From: Ailurus styani
Taxonomy: Eukaryota > Chordata > Mammalia > Carnivora > Ailuridae
Assembly (NCBI GenBank): GCA_002007465.1
Contig: LNAC01000137.1
Span: 2,875,359-2,939,358 of the forward strand
Direction: 5' to 3'
Length of the DNA: 64,000 nt
The translations under genes were made by a program, and so were the position numbers. Below are positions 30,162-42,144 of this stretch, piece after piece (positions within the stretch are counted from its first letter, which is position 1; each line of letters starts with the position of its first letter). The notes under the pieces were generated by a model. It was given only the letters and a program-made list of their open reading frames with translations. It had not been told where the DNA came from and ran no database searches.

Positions 30162-31951
30162 CTGCAGGAGAGCAAAACAAACACAGCTGTAGTAAAGATA
30201 AGGGCTTTTCTAACACTTCCAAAGTAAGTGTCTGGGAAGCAATTGTGTGTTCCCTGCCTGAACCCAAAACCCAACATGGGTAGGAAAAAACCCCTAACAG
30301 CCAAACCGTGTTTAAGTGGAGAATATGTAGTAAAGAAATCCAGGGCTTAGAAAAGCCTGTCTTCTAGGAATTCTTTCCATGGCTGTGGGGAAAAGGACCT
30401 TACGGAGTCCCTGGTGAGTTGGGGACCATTCTCATGGCCACATTAACCTAAGCATTTAGGTTATTTCATACTCCCCTTCCCTGTGTGGCAGGGGAGCCGA
30501 TTCAACCCATTGTTTTTGTTTTGTTTTGTTTTACAAGAGTGGGGATGGTCTTTCTAGAACAATGTAGCTTCCTCCACTTGTATACTGTAAACCTTCGTCA
30601 GAACAGGGGATGGGAAGAAAAAGTCTGCAGAACAGCCTATGGCTACGGAATATTCTACAGTGTGATTGGTCCTTATGGGAGTAGAATCAGATTTAACTTT
30701 ATCCTCCAATGGGAAGGATCTGTTAGCTTGCAAGCTAGAGGAATCTTGCCTGTATCAGCACATCTGGTCGGCCCTGGTCCAGATCCCTAAGACTTTAAAC
30801 CTAAGATCGGAGGGCAGAGTTCAGGACCCTGGTGAGAGGGCTACGAGGACCAAGGCCAGGATTCACAGGGAGGTTTCCTTCCAGCACTGGGAAGTGGAGG
30901 GCCCCAAAGCCCCTTGGTGAACTGTCCTGGGGCTTCCTGGGTCTTGCACAATTCCCACCTCTACCTACAGACACTCCACCTGACATTTGCTTCCCCCTCC
31001 TCCCATTCAGGGCCAAATTGAAGATAAACACGAAAGCTCAGGTCTGTAGAGGTAGGGATTGTGTGCGGTGGGTTATGGTAATATTACTACCACGGGGAGG
31101 GGGGGTGTCACGGTGTAGGAAGTTTAAAGTGGAGGATGGGGGCTGTGGTGGTTGGAGTCCTAGGTGTGGAGGCTCAGAGTTCAGATTACCAAAAGGGCTC
31201 GGGATGGAGGGAGGGTGGAGTTTGGGCCAAAGTGTTCGTGAAATCCTGACTGTGGTGAGGGAAGGAGTCCGTTGAAATCCAGGATGGGGGAGTCGCGGTG
31301 CTGGGAGGTGTGACTGGGTGCTGGAGGGGTTGAGCTGGGATCTGGGATTCCTGAGGGCCGGAGTCTGAGCCGGAGGTCACACTGCGGGGGCGGGGATGAG
31401 GAAGGCGTGGAGCCAAGGAGGGAGCCAAGGCGGGCTAATGGGGGACTCGGGTAAGGTCACGCACAGCGCTGGGAGTCGAAGCCGTCCCCAGTGATGGTGA
31501 GCAGCTCCAGCTCCTTAATCCGGATCTCCAGCTCGCATAACTCCTCGGGGTGGGAGGCGGAGGCGAGCCGGGGGGTCGTGGGGCCGGGGGCCAGTGGCGA
31601 GGCAGCCAACTCGGGCCCCGGCGGTGGCGAGTAGAAGAAGCGCAGAGGCTCGTAGGGGATGGAGGCCAGGCCAGAGGGCCAGGGAGGGGGCCAGGGGCGC
31701 TCGCTGGGAGGCCCCAGGCCGGGTGGCGGCGGAGGGGGCGCCGGAACCTGGGGCGCCTGGGCCAGGGGCCGCCCCGTCCCGCCCGCCGCCGCCCCGCCCG
31801 CCTTCAGCGGCACCAAGAGCTTCTTCCAGATGTTGAAGTCGCTGAGCGGAGACGAGGAGATGCCGCGATCGTAGAGGGAAGGGAAGTAGAGGGGCGGGGC
31901 CGGCCGCTGGCTCATCGTGGGGCTCTGGCTGCCGCGCCGCCCCTTCGGCAT
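30076..31951 (-). CDS. C11orf91: C11orf91, uncharacterised proline-rich protein
   Basis: Two exons, 31951-31465 (487 nt) and 30161-30076 (86 nt), join in frame to give 190 residues, close to the human protein of about 193. The start MPKGRRGSQSPTMSQRPAPP, the motif SLYDRGISSSPLSDFNIWKK, a Pro-rich middle, and SHPEELCELEIRIKELELLT, LTITGDGFDSQR, then KFLKALKDEKLQGLKTRQPG and KKSASLS identify it. No signal peptide or membrane segment is evident. The Glu/Leu-rich piece (around residues 140-155) may be a short helix. Its function is unknown. It lies in the same gene order as in human, upstream of KIAA1549L's end and downstream of CD59, transcribed like CD59. The promoter is a CpG island. Confidence 0.93.
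30162..31464. other. C11orf91: C11orf91 intron
   Basis: 1.3 kb without a recognised repeat. The part nearest exon 1 (31060-31460) is G-rich on the + strand, with runs of GGGG. No other exon seen. Confidence 0.7.
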
Positions 31952-32420
31952 CTTTTGAATGGGAGGCTGCGTGGGAGGAACCCCGCGCCGGGAGACTCGC
32001 GCCTCAGCCCCGAGACGCTCGGATTCTGAGGTTCCACAGGCCACGCCCCGACAGAGCGCGGCCCCGCCCTTTCGGCCAGCCCCGCCCCGAACCGGCGGGG
32101 GTCTGAGTCCGGCCGGCCACGCCCCAGAACGTGCCCCGCCCACTGACGGCAGGCGGAGTTCCTGGAGTGGGAGAGGCTGGGCGAGCCGCAGGGACTGGAA
32201 GTCTCGCAAGGGCGCCCTAGGCTGCCCTATCCGCACCCCTGGTTTTCCGCTACGCCCGGCGATCGCCCCACATCCGCTGGCCTCTGGCCTCCGATCCGGT
32301 CCCGCCCCTCGATTCTTCCCCCCGCCCCTACATTTCCACAATCCTCGCTCCCCGGCTTTTGCCGCCCTGGCCCACCTCCCATCTCACATCTGCCATCCCA
32401 GCAGAACCTCAGACAAAAAG
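31450..32420. promoter_or_regulatory. CpG island over C11orf91 exon 1 and promoter
   Basis: Dense CpGs and GC boxes (CCGCCCC, GCCCCGCCC) span the coding start and about 450 bp upstream (32040-32160 is especially rich). No TATA box was seen, so a dispersed CpG-island promoter on the minus strand is likely. Confidence 0.7.
31465..31951 (-). CDS. C11orf91: C11orf91 exon 1, coding part
   Basis: ATG at 31951-31949 (minus strand), context AAAAGATGCC. The donor is CAGCGCT|GTGCGT, so coding ends at 31465 with one base of a Tyr codon. Reading through the donor would give RCA and a stop, so splicing is needed for the conserved C-terminus. The open frame continues about 130 codons upstream of the ATG without a stop in GC-rich DNA; I chose the ATG that matches the known human N-terminus. 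Confidence 0.92.
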
Positions 32421-33078
32421 AGGAAGCAGGGAGCTGCCGAGAACTGCAAGAATACATTTTTCAGTCTTCCTTTCCTTTCATAGGGAGAAAAATATTTCCT
32501 AGAAACCTGCCTCCTGCCACAGCCGACTTCCCTTAGCACCTCTCACCTCAAAGTATCTGAGTTTTCATCCTCTACAACCGGAGACAAAGGAGAAGAGGGT
32601 TGATGAGGATCGACTGTTACAGCCAACCCATGTTTCTGCCAAATTTTGCGGTGTTGTGGAAGATTCTAGTGAACGGGACCCTGGTATGGATTTGTAATAG
32701 ATCTGAAGTAGAATGTCTTCAGTGAAATGCAGTTTACTTTAGTTCTTTTCCAGACACATTATTAGGCGCTAACAGGAAACAAGCCACCAAAAAGAAATCC
32801 TGCCGAACCCACCTTGAATAGCTTACCCATTCCTTAAGAGGGACCTATATATACTGTCCAAGGGGCTTGTCCAGCTCATTTTTCAAGAGTAGCTGTATTA
32901 GCCACGACTGAGGGGGAGTAAATTTCCTTGAAAGCCTTCCCCTAGTGATTATTGGTGTGAATGGCCAAAGGTGGGGGCCAGTTTAGGCTGCTGGACAGCC
33001 AAGATCTGAGTCAGTACCAGCCCCACTGGCAAATGCTACATATATGTATTGGCTATATACATATGGTTCATATAGGTA

Positions 33079-33079
<1 letters not shown>

Positions 33080-33116
<37 letters not shown>
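33080..33116 (+). repeat. (GT)n microsatellite
   Basis: About 17 uninterrupted TG units followed by TATA; a length likely to be polymorphic. Confidence 0.97.
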
Positions 33117-33118
<2 letters not shown>

Positions 33119-33299
33119 GATGTTAGGAGTGAGCTGGACAGTTACACAGTCAGGACCAGGGTCCCCAAAAGGAAGTATAGAGTCAGAACAGCTAAAATAA
33201 AACCACTGAGGTCTCTTTTTGCAGCTTAGAAAGGACCGCACTAAAATTTTGCTTTGCAGCCTTTGCAGAAATGACTTATGCAAAATGTTCACAAATAAA

Positions 33300-33660
33300 A
33301 CAATTAACCACAAAGCATTTGTCAATATCATGAGCAAGAGACAGTTAAGACATAAGCTCCTTTCTAGGAGAGCAAAAAAAAAAAAAAAAAGACTATCAGC
33401 ACCGAGACATTAACCTAATAGGTAGGCAGATAAGTGACCAAAGCCCTGATTGGCACCACTGGTTGTTTAAGATAACTCCACAAAAGAGCTCATAGACACC
33501 CTTAAACTTAGAAACTCTGGGAGCAACCCACTCTCACTCCCCTCCCTCTCCGGGAGCTTAATATTCTTGTTCAATGAACTTCCCTCTGTTGCCCACCACT
33601 TTGTCTGGTCTACCTCCTCATTCTTCCAAGCGGTGTGACCAAGAACTGCAGGCACTAAGG
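33300..33660 (+). mobile_element. Probable LTR fragment (retroviral, family not assigned)
   Basis: The string TCTCCGGGAGCTTAATATTC, TTGTTCAATGAACTTCCCTC and then AAGCGGTGTGACCAAGAACT resembles the R/U5 end of mammalian class I endogenous retroviral LTRs. No retroviral coding sequence adjoins it. Confidence 0.4.
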
Positions 33661-33714
33661 GGACAAAAATATACACCACATATACAGCGGAACAGCAGGC
33701 AGTCAGATATCCAA

Positions 33715-33850
33715 GCTGAATATCTTTGGGTAAGCTGCTTGACTTCTAAGAGGGTTTTCTGTAAAATTAAAATAAGAGAACCAGGCTACCTCATACAGTT
33801 GGTTGTGATGATCCAATAGAAGGCAGAATGATGTGTGTAAAGCACTCGGA
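33715..33850 (+). mobile_element. MIR fragment
   Basis: TTGGGTAAGCTGCTTGACTT, CTGTAAAATTAAAATAAGAG and a GATGATCCAATAG piece follow the MIR core and 3' half order. Confidence 0.5.
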
Positions 33851-34019
33851 AACTTAGAAACTCTGTCTAAATGTAAGGAGCAGCTGTCCGCACCAAGGGG
33901 CTTGTCTGAAGCCGAGCACATTTATCTTCCCGTACTTAGCTGCAAACTCCTTGAGGGCAAGAATTCAGCCTTATAATGTTGAGCATATAACAGGACCCAA
34001 CAAATATTTGAGAACTTTT

Positions 34020-34187
34020 TTTTAAAGATTTATTTATTTATTTGAGGAGCAGGGAGGGACAGAGTGGCAGGGACCGTCTCCAGCAGACTCCGTGCCGAGC
34101 CGGACGTGGGGCTCCGTCTCACGACCCTGAGATCAGGACTTGAGCCGAAACCAAGAGTTGGTTTCAACTGCACCACCCAGGTGCCCC
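34020..34187 (-). mobile_element. Can-SINE
   Basis: T-rich left end and head at the right (CACCACCCAGGTGCCCC). The perfect 15-bp duplication TATTTGAGAACTTTT lies at 34005-34019 and 34188-34202. Confidence 0.93.
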
Positions 34188-34216
34188 TATTTGAGAACTT
34201 TTAAAACAGTGTTTTA

Positions 34217-34815
34217 TGTTTGGGGAACTGAAGGGGACCAGAATATAGCACGCCAAAATATGCCCCTTTGGGATAAGGATTATTATAGTTGTAATATATA
34301 GTTGTAATAATAATATAAGGGTTATCGTAAGCTGAAGGCAACTGAGAAACTGGCCGACAAAGAAGTTCTCTCTTCTCCCTTTCTGCCTAAAAGCCAGGTG
34401 TAAATTTCCCTTTGTGAAGGTATCTTCTCCCCGTTCCCATACCAGGAAGAAGAGATCATAATTCTCACTGGAGATGCCACTGACTTGAGTCTGAATAAAC
34501 TAATTTTACTACACAAACCTTATCTTCAGTGAGTTTCCCCCATGTATCCACCTTCCCAGAATTTATGACGTCTAGAAAACCAACCCTCTTTTTCTTTGTC
34601 TTGTCCCTTGTCCACAATTTTATCACCCTTTGTTAAAATGGCTTATAAGCTTTCAAGCCTAAATGTTTCTTTGGGTTTTCACATCTTTTCTATGAGGCCC
34701 CATGTGCATGCAACATAAATCTTTTGTATTGTTAATCTGTCTTTTGTCGGTTTAAGTCACATGACCCAGCTGCTGCACCTAAGAGAGTAGAGAAGTTTTT
34801 CCCCCCGCCTCTACA
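34217..34815 (+). mobile_element. Solo LTR (probably ERVL type)
   Basis: The stretch starts TGTTTGGGGAACTGAAGGGG and ends CCGCCTCTACA, that is TG...CA ends. Inside are CCAAAATATGCCCCTTTGGG, AGATCATAATTCTCACTGGA with AATAAA close by (34494), and the late GTTAATCTGTCTTTTGTCGG with ACCTAAGAGAGTAGAGAAG. This layout is familiar from old mammalian LTRs. No flanking duplication and no internal region remain. Confidence 0.65.
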
Positions 34816-34829
34816 GAACCGCGGTAGTG

Positions 34830-35025
34830 GTAAGAACCAGAGTTTTGGAGTCGGACCTGGGACTAACTCCTGGATCTACTATGCACTGGGCTGTGTGGAT
34901 GAACATTTCCATTTTTTTAATCTATAGAATGAGAATAGCAATGGTACTTCCTCATTAAATTGGCGAGATTAAATGAGACGGTCTAAGTACCCAGCCACAG
35001 AACATGCCCAGTAAAGTTAACTCTT
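34830..35025 (+). mobile_element. MIR element, near full length
   Basis: GTAAGAACCAGAGTTTTGGA, GTCGGACCTGGGACTAACTC, TCTATAGAATGAGAATAGCA, GAGATTAAATGAGACGGTCT and CAGTAAAGTTAACTC follow the full MIR consensus from its tRNA-like head to its end. Confidence 0.75.
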
Positions 35026-35433
35026 ATTATATAATGAAGAGCCTTAGAAGGGAAAGCAGTTTTGCATTTTTTAAATGATGTAATCTAATCACATTTTTAT
35101 TCGTATATATCCATTCAAAGAGAAAAGCTTACAGACTTTTTGCTTTAACTTCAAGGTCATCTGAATAGATGTTTATTCTGAGTGGCCTAATTTAAGACAA
35201 TCCTGATGTTACAAATGGTAGATTAAAAGAAAGGTGGTTTTCTCTAACAACTACACAACAGGAAAATGATACGATGAGCACACACTGAGATAAATGCCGG
35301 GGAGATGAAGTCCTTATGGGGTACTAACAGACCACAGTGGTTAAGGCAAAACCCTATAAATTTGTTTCGCAAACAAGTGTCTGGTAAAGTCAAGTTGGTG
35401 ATAAAAACACAAAGCAGGCTTACATCCATTTTA

Positions 35434-35634
35434 TTTATTTATTTTTAATATTTTATTTATTTATTTAATAGAGAGAGAGAGAGATTACAAGTAGGCAGAG
35501 AGGCAGGCAGAAAGAGGAGGAAGCAGGCTCCCCGCTGAGCAGAGAGCCTAATGCGGGCCTCAATCCCAGGACCCTGAGATCATGACCTGAGCCAATGGCA
35601 GAGGCTTTAACCCACTGAGCCACTCAGGCGCCCC
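35434..35634 (-). mobile_element. Can-SINE (GTTAAAGCC subtype)
   Basis: Full-length copy. The perfect 11-bp duplication CATCCATTTTA lies at 35423-35433 and 35635-35645. Confidence 0.95.
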
Positions 35635-36439
35635 CATCCATTTTAAATAGAAACTTGCTTTCCCTCCCTGGACTCAAAAGCTCTTGCAGCACCTGCCTCA
35701 CCACTCAAATTGCCCATTAAGCGCCAGCCTGTTGGGGCTGAAGGGATTCAATTTACCACACCCAAACTCCCTGCCGGCACTTTGAACCAACTGAGAGAGA
35801 CACTCGCCCAGGTCCTCCTTTGCAGATAAAGGTCTGTCGGAGGACGTGGCTTTAGGTCTGGAAACCAGGCGGGTTTGCCAGGAGTGCACCTCTGAGCTGA
35901 GCTCAGCTCCCTGGCGCCAGGCCCAGTGGGAAAACCTCGGGCCTCGTCCGCAGGGGAAGGGCCTTTACTGGCACAGAGGAGAGGGAGCCAAAGACGGGCC
36001 CTGTCCGTTCTCCAGCCTCAGCTATCAGGGAAGGTGTTCTCTCATCTCAGGAGAAGGAGGGCAGGAGTCTCACCCTTAAGACAGGTGACACAGTGGGGTG
36101 GGGCTTCCTCCCAACACTCGGACTTAAACTCGCCCTCCGCGGCTGGGGTTTGTAACTGCCCCTTGCCCAAGCGCTGTTCAGCCCGGAGCTCCCGGGAGTA
36201 CGCGGGCTGCCGGTTCCCTCACCACGGCCTGCTGAAGACGAGAGAGTTTCCTCTGGGTTTGCTCCCCAGGGCGTCCCTCTGCCCTTCAGCACCTTAGCTC
36301 TGCGTCTAGGCACACGGCTGGTGGTCTCACCCTCCCCGGGGTCCCCGCCTCCTTAGGGGCACGTGGCGATTTGCCAAGCCCGCCGTGGCTCCGGATGCCT
36401 TTTGGGGACGTGCAGTGCTCATGGCTCAGAGTACGACAG

Positions 36440-36797
36440 GGTTGTCATGCAGTCCGTGTGTGTGTCCCCTCAGATTTCTAAGTTGGTATCCTACCCCCCA
36501 AGAGGAAGGTGCTAGGAAGTGGGGCCCGTGGGAGGTGATGAGCTCATGAGGAAGGAGCCCCCACGAAGGGGAGTAGCGCCCGTAGAAGAGAGGCCCGGGA
36601 GATCTCCTTTGCCCCGGCTGCTGCGTGAGGACACAGAAGACGACGGATGTCTGTGAACCCGGAAGGGAGTTTTCACCAGGCACGGAATGTGCTACTGACT
36701 TGATCTTGCACTTTCCACCCTCCAGACCTGTGAGAAATAAATGTCTGTTGCTCCAGTCCCCCAGTCTACGGTATTTTGCTATCCTAGTCTGAATGGA
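36440..36797 (+). mobile_element. MLT1 (ERVL-MaLR) LTR, diverged
   Basis: GTGGGGCCCGTGGGAGGTGA, GAGCTCATGAGGAAGGAGCC, GAGGACACAGAAGACGACGG, GAGAAATAAATGTCTGTTGC and CCCAGTCTACGGTATTTTGC match the MLT1 order. Confidence 0.75.
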
Positions 36798-36799
36798 GG

Positions 36800-36980
36800 C
36801 TTGAACCCAGGACTCTGTGAGTTGGGGAAGATCATGTCAGCTCTCTGAACTTCAATTTTCTGGTCGGTTAAATGAAGACATCGATGCCCGAGGGTTGGTG
36901 TGTTTGATGAAGCTATGTATAAGCAGTACCTGGGACACACAGTAGGTGCTCAATAAAGAGTAGCTATCGTGATTATACAG
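36800..36980 (+). mobile_element. MIR element
   Basis: CTTCAATTTTCTGGTCGGTT, AAATGAAGACATCGATG and GTACCTGGGACACACAGTAG then GTGCTCAATAAAGAG follow the MIR 3' half to its end. Confidence 0.7.
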
Positions 36981-37154
36981 TTATGGGTAGATTCTTTTGC
37001 TCACCATTAAGCCCTGGTGAATTGATGAGGAAATGGAGTGGGGAAATGGGGGATGTCAGTTCTAGAAAACCAAACCCACTGCAGATAATTTAACAAGGCC
37101 TAAACCTGGAAACCACACGCTGGCTGTCCCGCTGAGGACAGTGACAGCAAACTC

Positions 37155-37320
37155 ATGAAGAGAGGTTACTGTGTGCCACGCACTCATCTTAACTCCATTA
37201 ATCCTCCTAATGACCCAAGCAGTAGGCCTTATTATCCCCATTTTCCAGATAAGAAACTGAAGCATCTAAGGTTAAGCACCTCGCTCGAGATCCTGTGGCT
37301 GGTTCGCATCAGAGCTGGCA
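37155..37320 (-). mobile_element. MIR element
   Basis: TTACTGTGTGCCACGCACTC, CCATTAATCCTCCTAATGAC, CCATTTTCCAGATAAGAAAC and GGTTAAGCACCTCGCTCGAG match a reverse-complement MIR. Confidence 0.75.
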
Positions 37321-37859
37321 TCCTAAACAAGGGTGGGCCCCACTGCCACCTCCTCCAGCCTCCCCATAGGCCCCCCAGGCCTCAGGGCAGGCCCACAGCC
37401 CAGCATCTGGCCCCGTGTCCTCCTCCTGGCAGGGGCCTGGCTCTACTTGGAAATTGCCTGTGCCACAATTCAAGAGCCCAGCTATTCTGGGAACAGCCTT
37501 TCCTTTATTACTCATCTGAATTAACCATTGTGTTGGTCTGGACCTGGGGGCCCAGGCATGCCCACTTGCCTTCACAATGCCCACTACTTATGAAAGTTTC
37601 TAGAAAATGCAGTTCAGCCCTTATTCTTTTTCCCTGGGTAGATGTGTTCCTCTGTACTTGCAGAGTAAGCAAATTGTTTAATAAACTGGAGCCTGAGAGG
37701 CAATTTAGTGGAATGGAACATGCAGGGGCTTGGAAGGTCGACCAGCTTCAACGAGCTGTACAACCTTGGGTAAAATCACTGTAGCTAAGACTTACTGACC
37801 GCTTACTATTACGTGTTCTCATGTCCTCCTGACAGCAACACTTAGAGGGTAGGGCTGTC

Positions 37860-38480
37860 AGAGTTTTCTGAGCACAAGCAACAGAAGTTAATGCTGAGAA
37901 TTTACACGGAGCGCTTTGAGGCAGCTCACAGATTTGAAAGCTCAAGAATTAGGTTTAGGAAGAGCAAAAAGCAAGGCAAGCTCAGGATCCAGGTGGCAGG
38001 GAGGATCAATAGCTTGTTCAGTGTAGCCACTGGGGGGGTATCCAGCTGTTGGCTGGCGCTTCTCAATGACTATTCCCTTATTCTTTTACCCTTGCTGCCT
38101 TCCCCTACAGAGGCTGGAAAAATTAAATCCTAGCTTTGCCAGTCCCCCCTTTCAGGTGGGGTGGCCGTGAGACACAGTTCCAGACAGATAGCTGGGGGAT
38201 TTCTGGGAAAGATTGTACTCTTCTTGATAAGAGTGATAGAAACAACTAAAGCTTTCCCTTCATCTCCTCTTCCTGCCTTGAACTTGGATGCAATGCTGGA
38301 ACTTCTGCAGTCACTTTGTGATCAGGAGGGAAGCCCAGACATTGTTGAGCAGCTGACCTAACACCAGCTGCTGCTTACCTGCAGATTGTTTATGCAAGGA
38401 GATCAGACTCTGCCTGGTTAATCTACTCTAACTTGGGTTGTCTGTTACTTGCAGGCTTCCTGTGGGGCTCACACGTTCAA
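37860..38480. repeat. Possible ancient interspersed repeat, unassigned
   Basis: Phrases such as GAGACACAGTTCCAGACAGA, CTGGGGGATTTCTGGGAAAG, CTTGGATGCAATGCTGGAAC and CCTAACACCAGCTGCTGC look like a dispersed mammalian repeat I have seen, but I cannot name its family. It ends near GTTACTTGCAGG. Confidence 0.35.
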
Positions 38481-39994
38481 CCACAAATATTTTTCTTCAG
38501 TCCTTAGAAAACTCCAGTCAAGACTCAAATTCCAGACGAGACCATGCCCAGCTTTTGGCTGGAGGAGGGTAGGCTACCTCTATTAACAGTCCCACCAACA
38601 CCACACTTACGGAGTAGAAGGACTTCCCCAAAAGGTGAATATGCTCCTGTTACCAGAAGTTGGGGGCAACAGAGGCTGGGCGGCTGAAAGTCAAACGTTC
38701 GTGAGGATAGGTGCCATGGTTACAGCTGCTGATGACACAGAGGCTCAGGGTGGTGACGTAGTAACAAAGCCTCTAAGCTAGTCGGTCTCAGAGGCCCAGA
38801 AACGGACCCTTTTACGACCATGCCATAAAGATACTGCCTCTAAGTAAAGGACTGTTGTAGTGGGGTTTTATTGTAAACCCACCTCTTAAAAAAGCGTCAA
38901 AGCTACATTATTCACCTCATATACACACATTATTTCCATCCCAATCTTCAGTGTGTTTTTAACTGCTCCCCATAGCTCAGGGAGGAGGGTGGTTTGGTTA
39001 GCGACTGTCAGTTAGCCCTTTTCACTAGTAGATGTCTTGGTGAAGGATGTCTGGCTACAAAGACAGAAACTTTCTCAAACTAATTCAAGCACCCAAAAAA
39101 GAGGGAGTTGGTGCGGATAGACCTGACTTTGAGTACAGACACTCAATACTATTCATAGTTACTGAGGAAAATTAAGCAAAGTCAACACATACGGTACTTG
39201 ACACAGTGCCTGGCACACGGGAAGCCCTCACGTTGTGACCACGACACTCCAGGGTTGAAAATTTAGTGCCAGGTCCCATTTAGTCTAGAGCAGTAGAGTT
39301 TACAAACTCTAAGTTCCAGTTCTGCCCATAACACCGTGTCACACCAACACACGAGAGCTGTTTGCTTTGCAGGAGGGCCACTGCATCTTACCAGCAGCGA
39401 CATTGCAGGTTGCCTGACTTATACGTAAAACCTGCAGCCAGATGGGGTGGCGTTAGTTGAGCCAGCATGAGCACGGTCTGTTTATGGGATCGACGTGGTG
39501 GGGCCGGCTAACTTGCAGAGAGCCAACGATGGCGAGGGTGGGGACTGCAGCACCCTCAGGGAAGCCGATCACCGAGATGAAGGTCCTCACTCCACAATAT
39601 AGGAACTGTGTTTCCCAGTTCGGCGCACCGGCCCAGTGCAGGGTCTGCACTGTCTCTGCATCCCCCCACCCCCAGCGCCCCTCCTCCCCCAGAGCCTGCT
39701 GGGGAAAAGGAGAGCATCCTTACCAACAACAGAGCCTCGTGGGCACCCAGCTAGAAGTACTGTGGTCATTTACTTTACTCCAAAATAATGTGTGCATAAA
39801 TAGGAAGTTTTAGCTTCAATAAAAATCTTATGGTGAACAAACCTGTAATAAGCAATATGAAAAGAACATCTCTGGTCAATTTCTACTTCTGCCAAAGCCA
39901 GTGGAGGGAATGCAACAATGTGGTTCACTGGAGATTCTTAGATTTCTTTAGTTTAATCACCCCGGACTCCAGACACCGTGTAACCTGGGTTTTT

Positions 39995-40185
39995 ATTATA
40001 GCCCACTTCCTACCTGCCAGACACTTTACAAACGCACTTTACAAATGTGAGATCACAAGCCTCACAACAATTCTTTGAGCTAGGGGCAGGAAGCCAGAGT
40101 TCAGGGAACGTCTGAAAACTTGTCCAGAGACATAGCCAATTTGTGGCAGAGACAGGATCGGAAACAGGGCCTCCAGTTAAAAAAT
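39995..40185 (-). mobile_element. MIR element
   Basis: CTACCTGCCAGACACTTTAC, GCCTCACAACAATTCTTTGA and GAGACATAGCCAATTTGTGG match the reverse-complement MIR order. Confidence 0.65.
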
Positions 40186-40922
40186 TCACGCACTCAACTA
40201 CGACTATCCTAAAATGAAATAATTATGAGGCAGTGGGCCTTGGAAAAGGACTGTGGCAAACACAGTATTTTGGAATTATATCATGTCTCCAGAAAGGCCT
40301 AACTGGGTTCTATAAAGCTCACCCTGTTGGCTAACCTAACTGTTCAGTGAAAACAACCGTACTTAATGTTTTTGTTTCTAAAGAGAGGCAGGAATCAATT
40401 GCTTCAAAGCAAGAAAGCACCCAGCTCTCCTTCCAGGCTTTTTCCCAAAGTCACATTGGTGTGTGCTAAAGGCAGTGTGCAAAGGACGCAGGGTAGTGGA
40501 GTGGCTGACTTGGGGAGCTCAGTGTGAACCCTAGACTTGCCAACGTGTAACCTTGGTCACCAGGGGTATTTCAGCTAATTTCTCCAAATGTAGTTTTCTC
40601 TGAAGCAAAGTGAGATGATGATAGCACAGGTGGAAATACATGTAAAACCCAGAGCAGAGAACCCCACACCATTAAGTTGCCCTCATCAGAGGGGACGTCA
40701 GGTCGGTACTACTTCTGGTCAGCTCTGTGCCCTCCCAGCACATCAAGAGTCTCTTAGAAATGTTAGCATTAGTTCAGATCTGTTTGCAAACAAACAAACC
40801 CAATGTAACCTGGCGGACTTTGACCACTGATGAGGGACTTACATGCAGGATGAATCATCTGGCCCCATGGAGGATTCAGACATGTAAAGCAAGGTTCATG
40901 CTCTCAAGAAGCCCAAAGTCCT

Positions 40923-41120
40923 GGGGCACCTGGGTGGCTCAGTCCTTACGCATCTGCCTTCGGCTCAGGTCATGATCCCGAGGTCCTGGGATTCAGCCCC
41001 AAGCTGGGGCTCCCTGCTTTTCGGGAAGCCTGCTTCTCCCTCTCCCACTCCCCCTGCTTATGTTCCCTCTCTCAATGTCTCTCTGTCAAATAAATAAAAT
41101 CTTAAAAAAAAAAAAAAAAA
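40923..41120 (+). mobile_element. Can-SINE
   Basis: Head GGGGCACCTGGGTGGCTCAG, TCAAATAAATAAAATC and a long A-tail. A likely short duplication CCAAAGTCC flanks it (before 40922 and after 41126). Confidence 0.92.
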
Positions 41121-42144
41121 GGAGGTCCAAAGTCCAAAACATGTGGGCTAGGCAGGCTCCTATCCTTAACTACCTGTTAAGTCATGGGGCCGACTACAAG
41201 GACACAGGGGAAATAGACCCATACCTTGAGGCTCAGTACCGTCAAGACTAGGTTGGACGATGGGTCAGCATCCTTTGGGACACACTAGGTGTTCCACTTA
41301 CTACCCATTGGGTGTATCTTGCATCCATACCTCATTCCTCAAGAGAGAAGATCCAATGGGGTTAACACCACCCAATATTAAACCCAGTATGAAAGTTCCC
41401 GTAAAGCCATACAAAAGCTGTTGACTCTCCACTCGTCTGGTCTTTGCAGTATTGCCTTTGGGTGAAGACACCCAATGCTTGGTCCATGGCATGAGTCATA
41501 GTAAATTCCTACAGAAAGAAACCTCGAAGCTTAAGGCCATTTAATACGTCCCTTGCTGATTTCAACTCCCAGAAGCCCTCTCCCCATCTCCCCACCTAGC
41601 AGCACCCAGATTTCTGCTTTAGAGAATTATCCCTTTCTTCGTGCACTCTGGCCTCAGTGGGGCACAGGACCCAAGACACCAGTCAGACAGTCCCACCCTG
41701 GAATCCAAATGTTGAAAGATTATTCTGGAACTGCCCAAACCCTGGCTTGTTGTAGTCTGCTTGGATTCCCCTCCAAGGTTCCCCCAGATTCATTTTCTGC
41801 ATAAGTGAGTCAAAACTGGTTCTGTTTCCTAAAGGCCTACGTGAGAGGCGCTGCGCTGCTCAGCCAGGGGCCGTGGGCATGGTCAGAACCTCCCTGGGCC
41901 AACGAAGCCCTACTGGGGAAAGAGTTCCATGTGGTATTTTGTCTTGGACAAGAGAATGAAAGGTGACATGAGGAAAGACACTGGGCCCACGAGGAACCCA
42001 GAGCACCAAGGCAATGCTAGGTTTTGATGAGGAAGCCCCGACTCGCATCTGTTCGAGAAAGCCGACGCCACGCAGGCTCTCTTCTCCCTCCGGCTACCGC
42101 TGGGCACCCCGCAGATGCTGCTCTCCTGCTGGTACAAGAACCAC

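Larger units (their letters stand above)
32421..42144. other. Intergenic region C11orf91 - CD59
   Basis: No coding gene could be supported. Contents: (GT)n at 33080-33116, LTR-like DNA at about 33300-33660, Can-SINEs (34020-34187, 35434-35634, 40923-41120), a solo LTR (34217-34815), an MLT1 (36440-36797) and several MIRs. Repeat-free stretches I could not interpret include 32421-33040, 35030-35420, 35640-36420 (moderately CpG-rich), 38480-39100, 39250-39990, 40190-40920 and 41140-42140. Confidence 0.65.

Noticed and set aside
31550..32483. Plus-strand open frames overlapping C11orf91 exon 1 and its promoter
   Set aside because: GC-rich DNA has few stops; compositions are Arg/Gly/Pro/Ala-rich and the minus strand carries a recognisable conserved protein.
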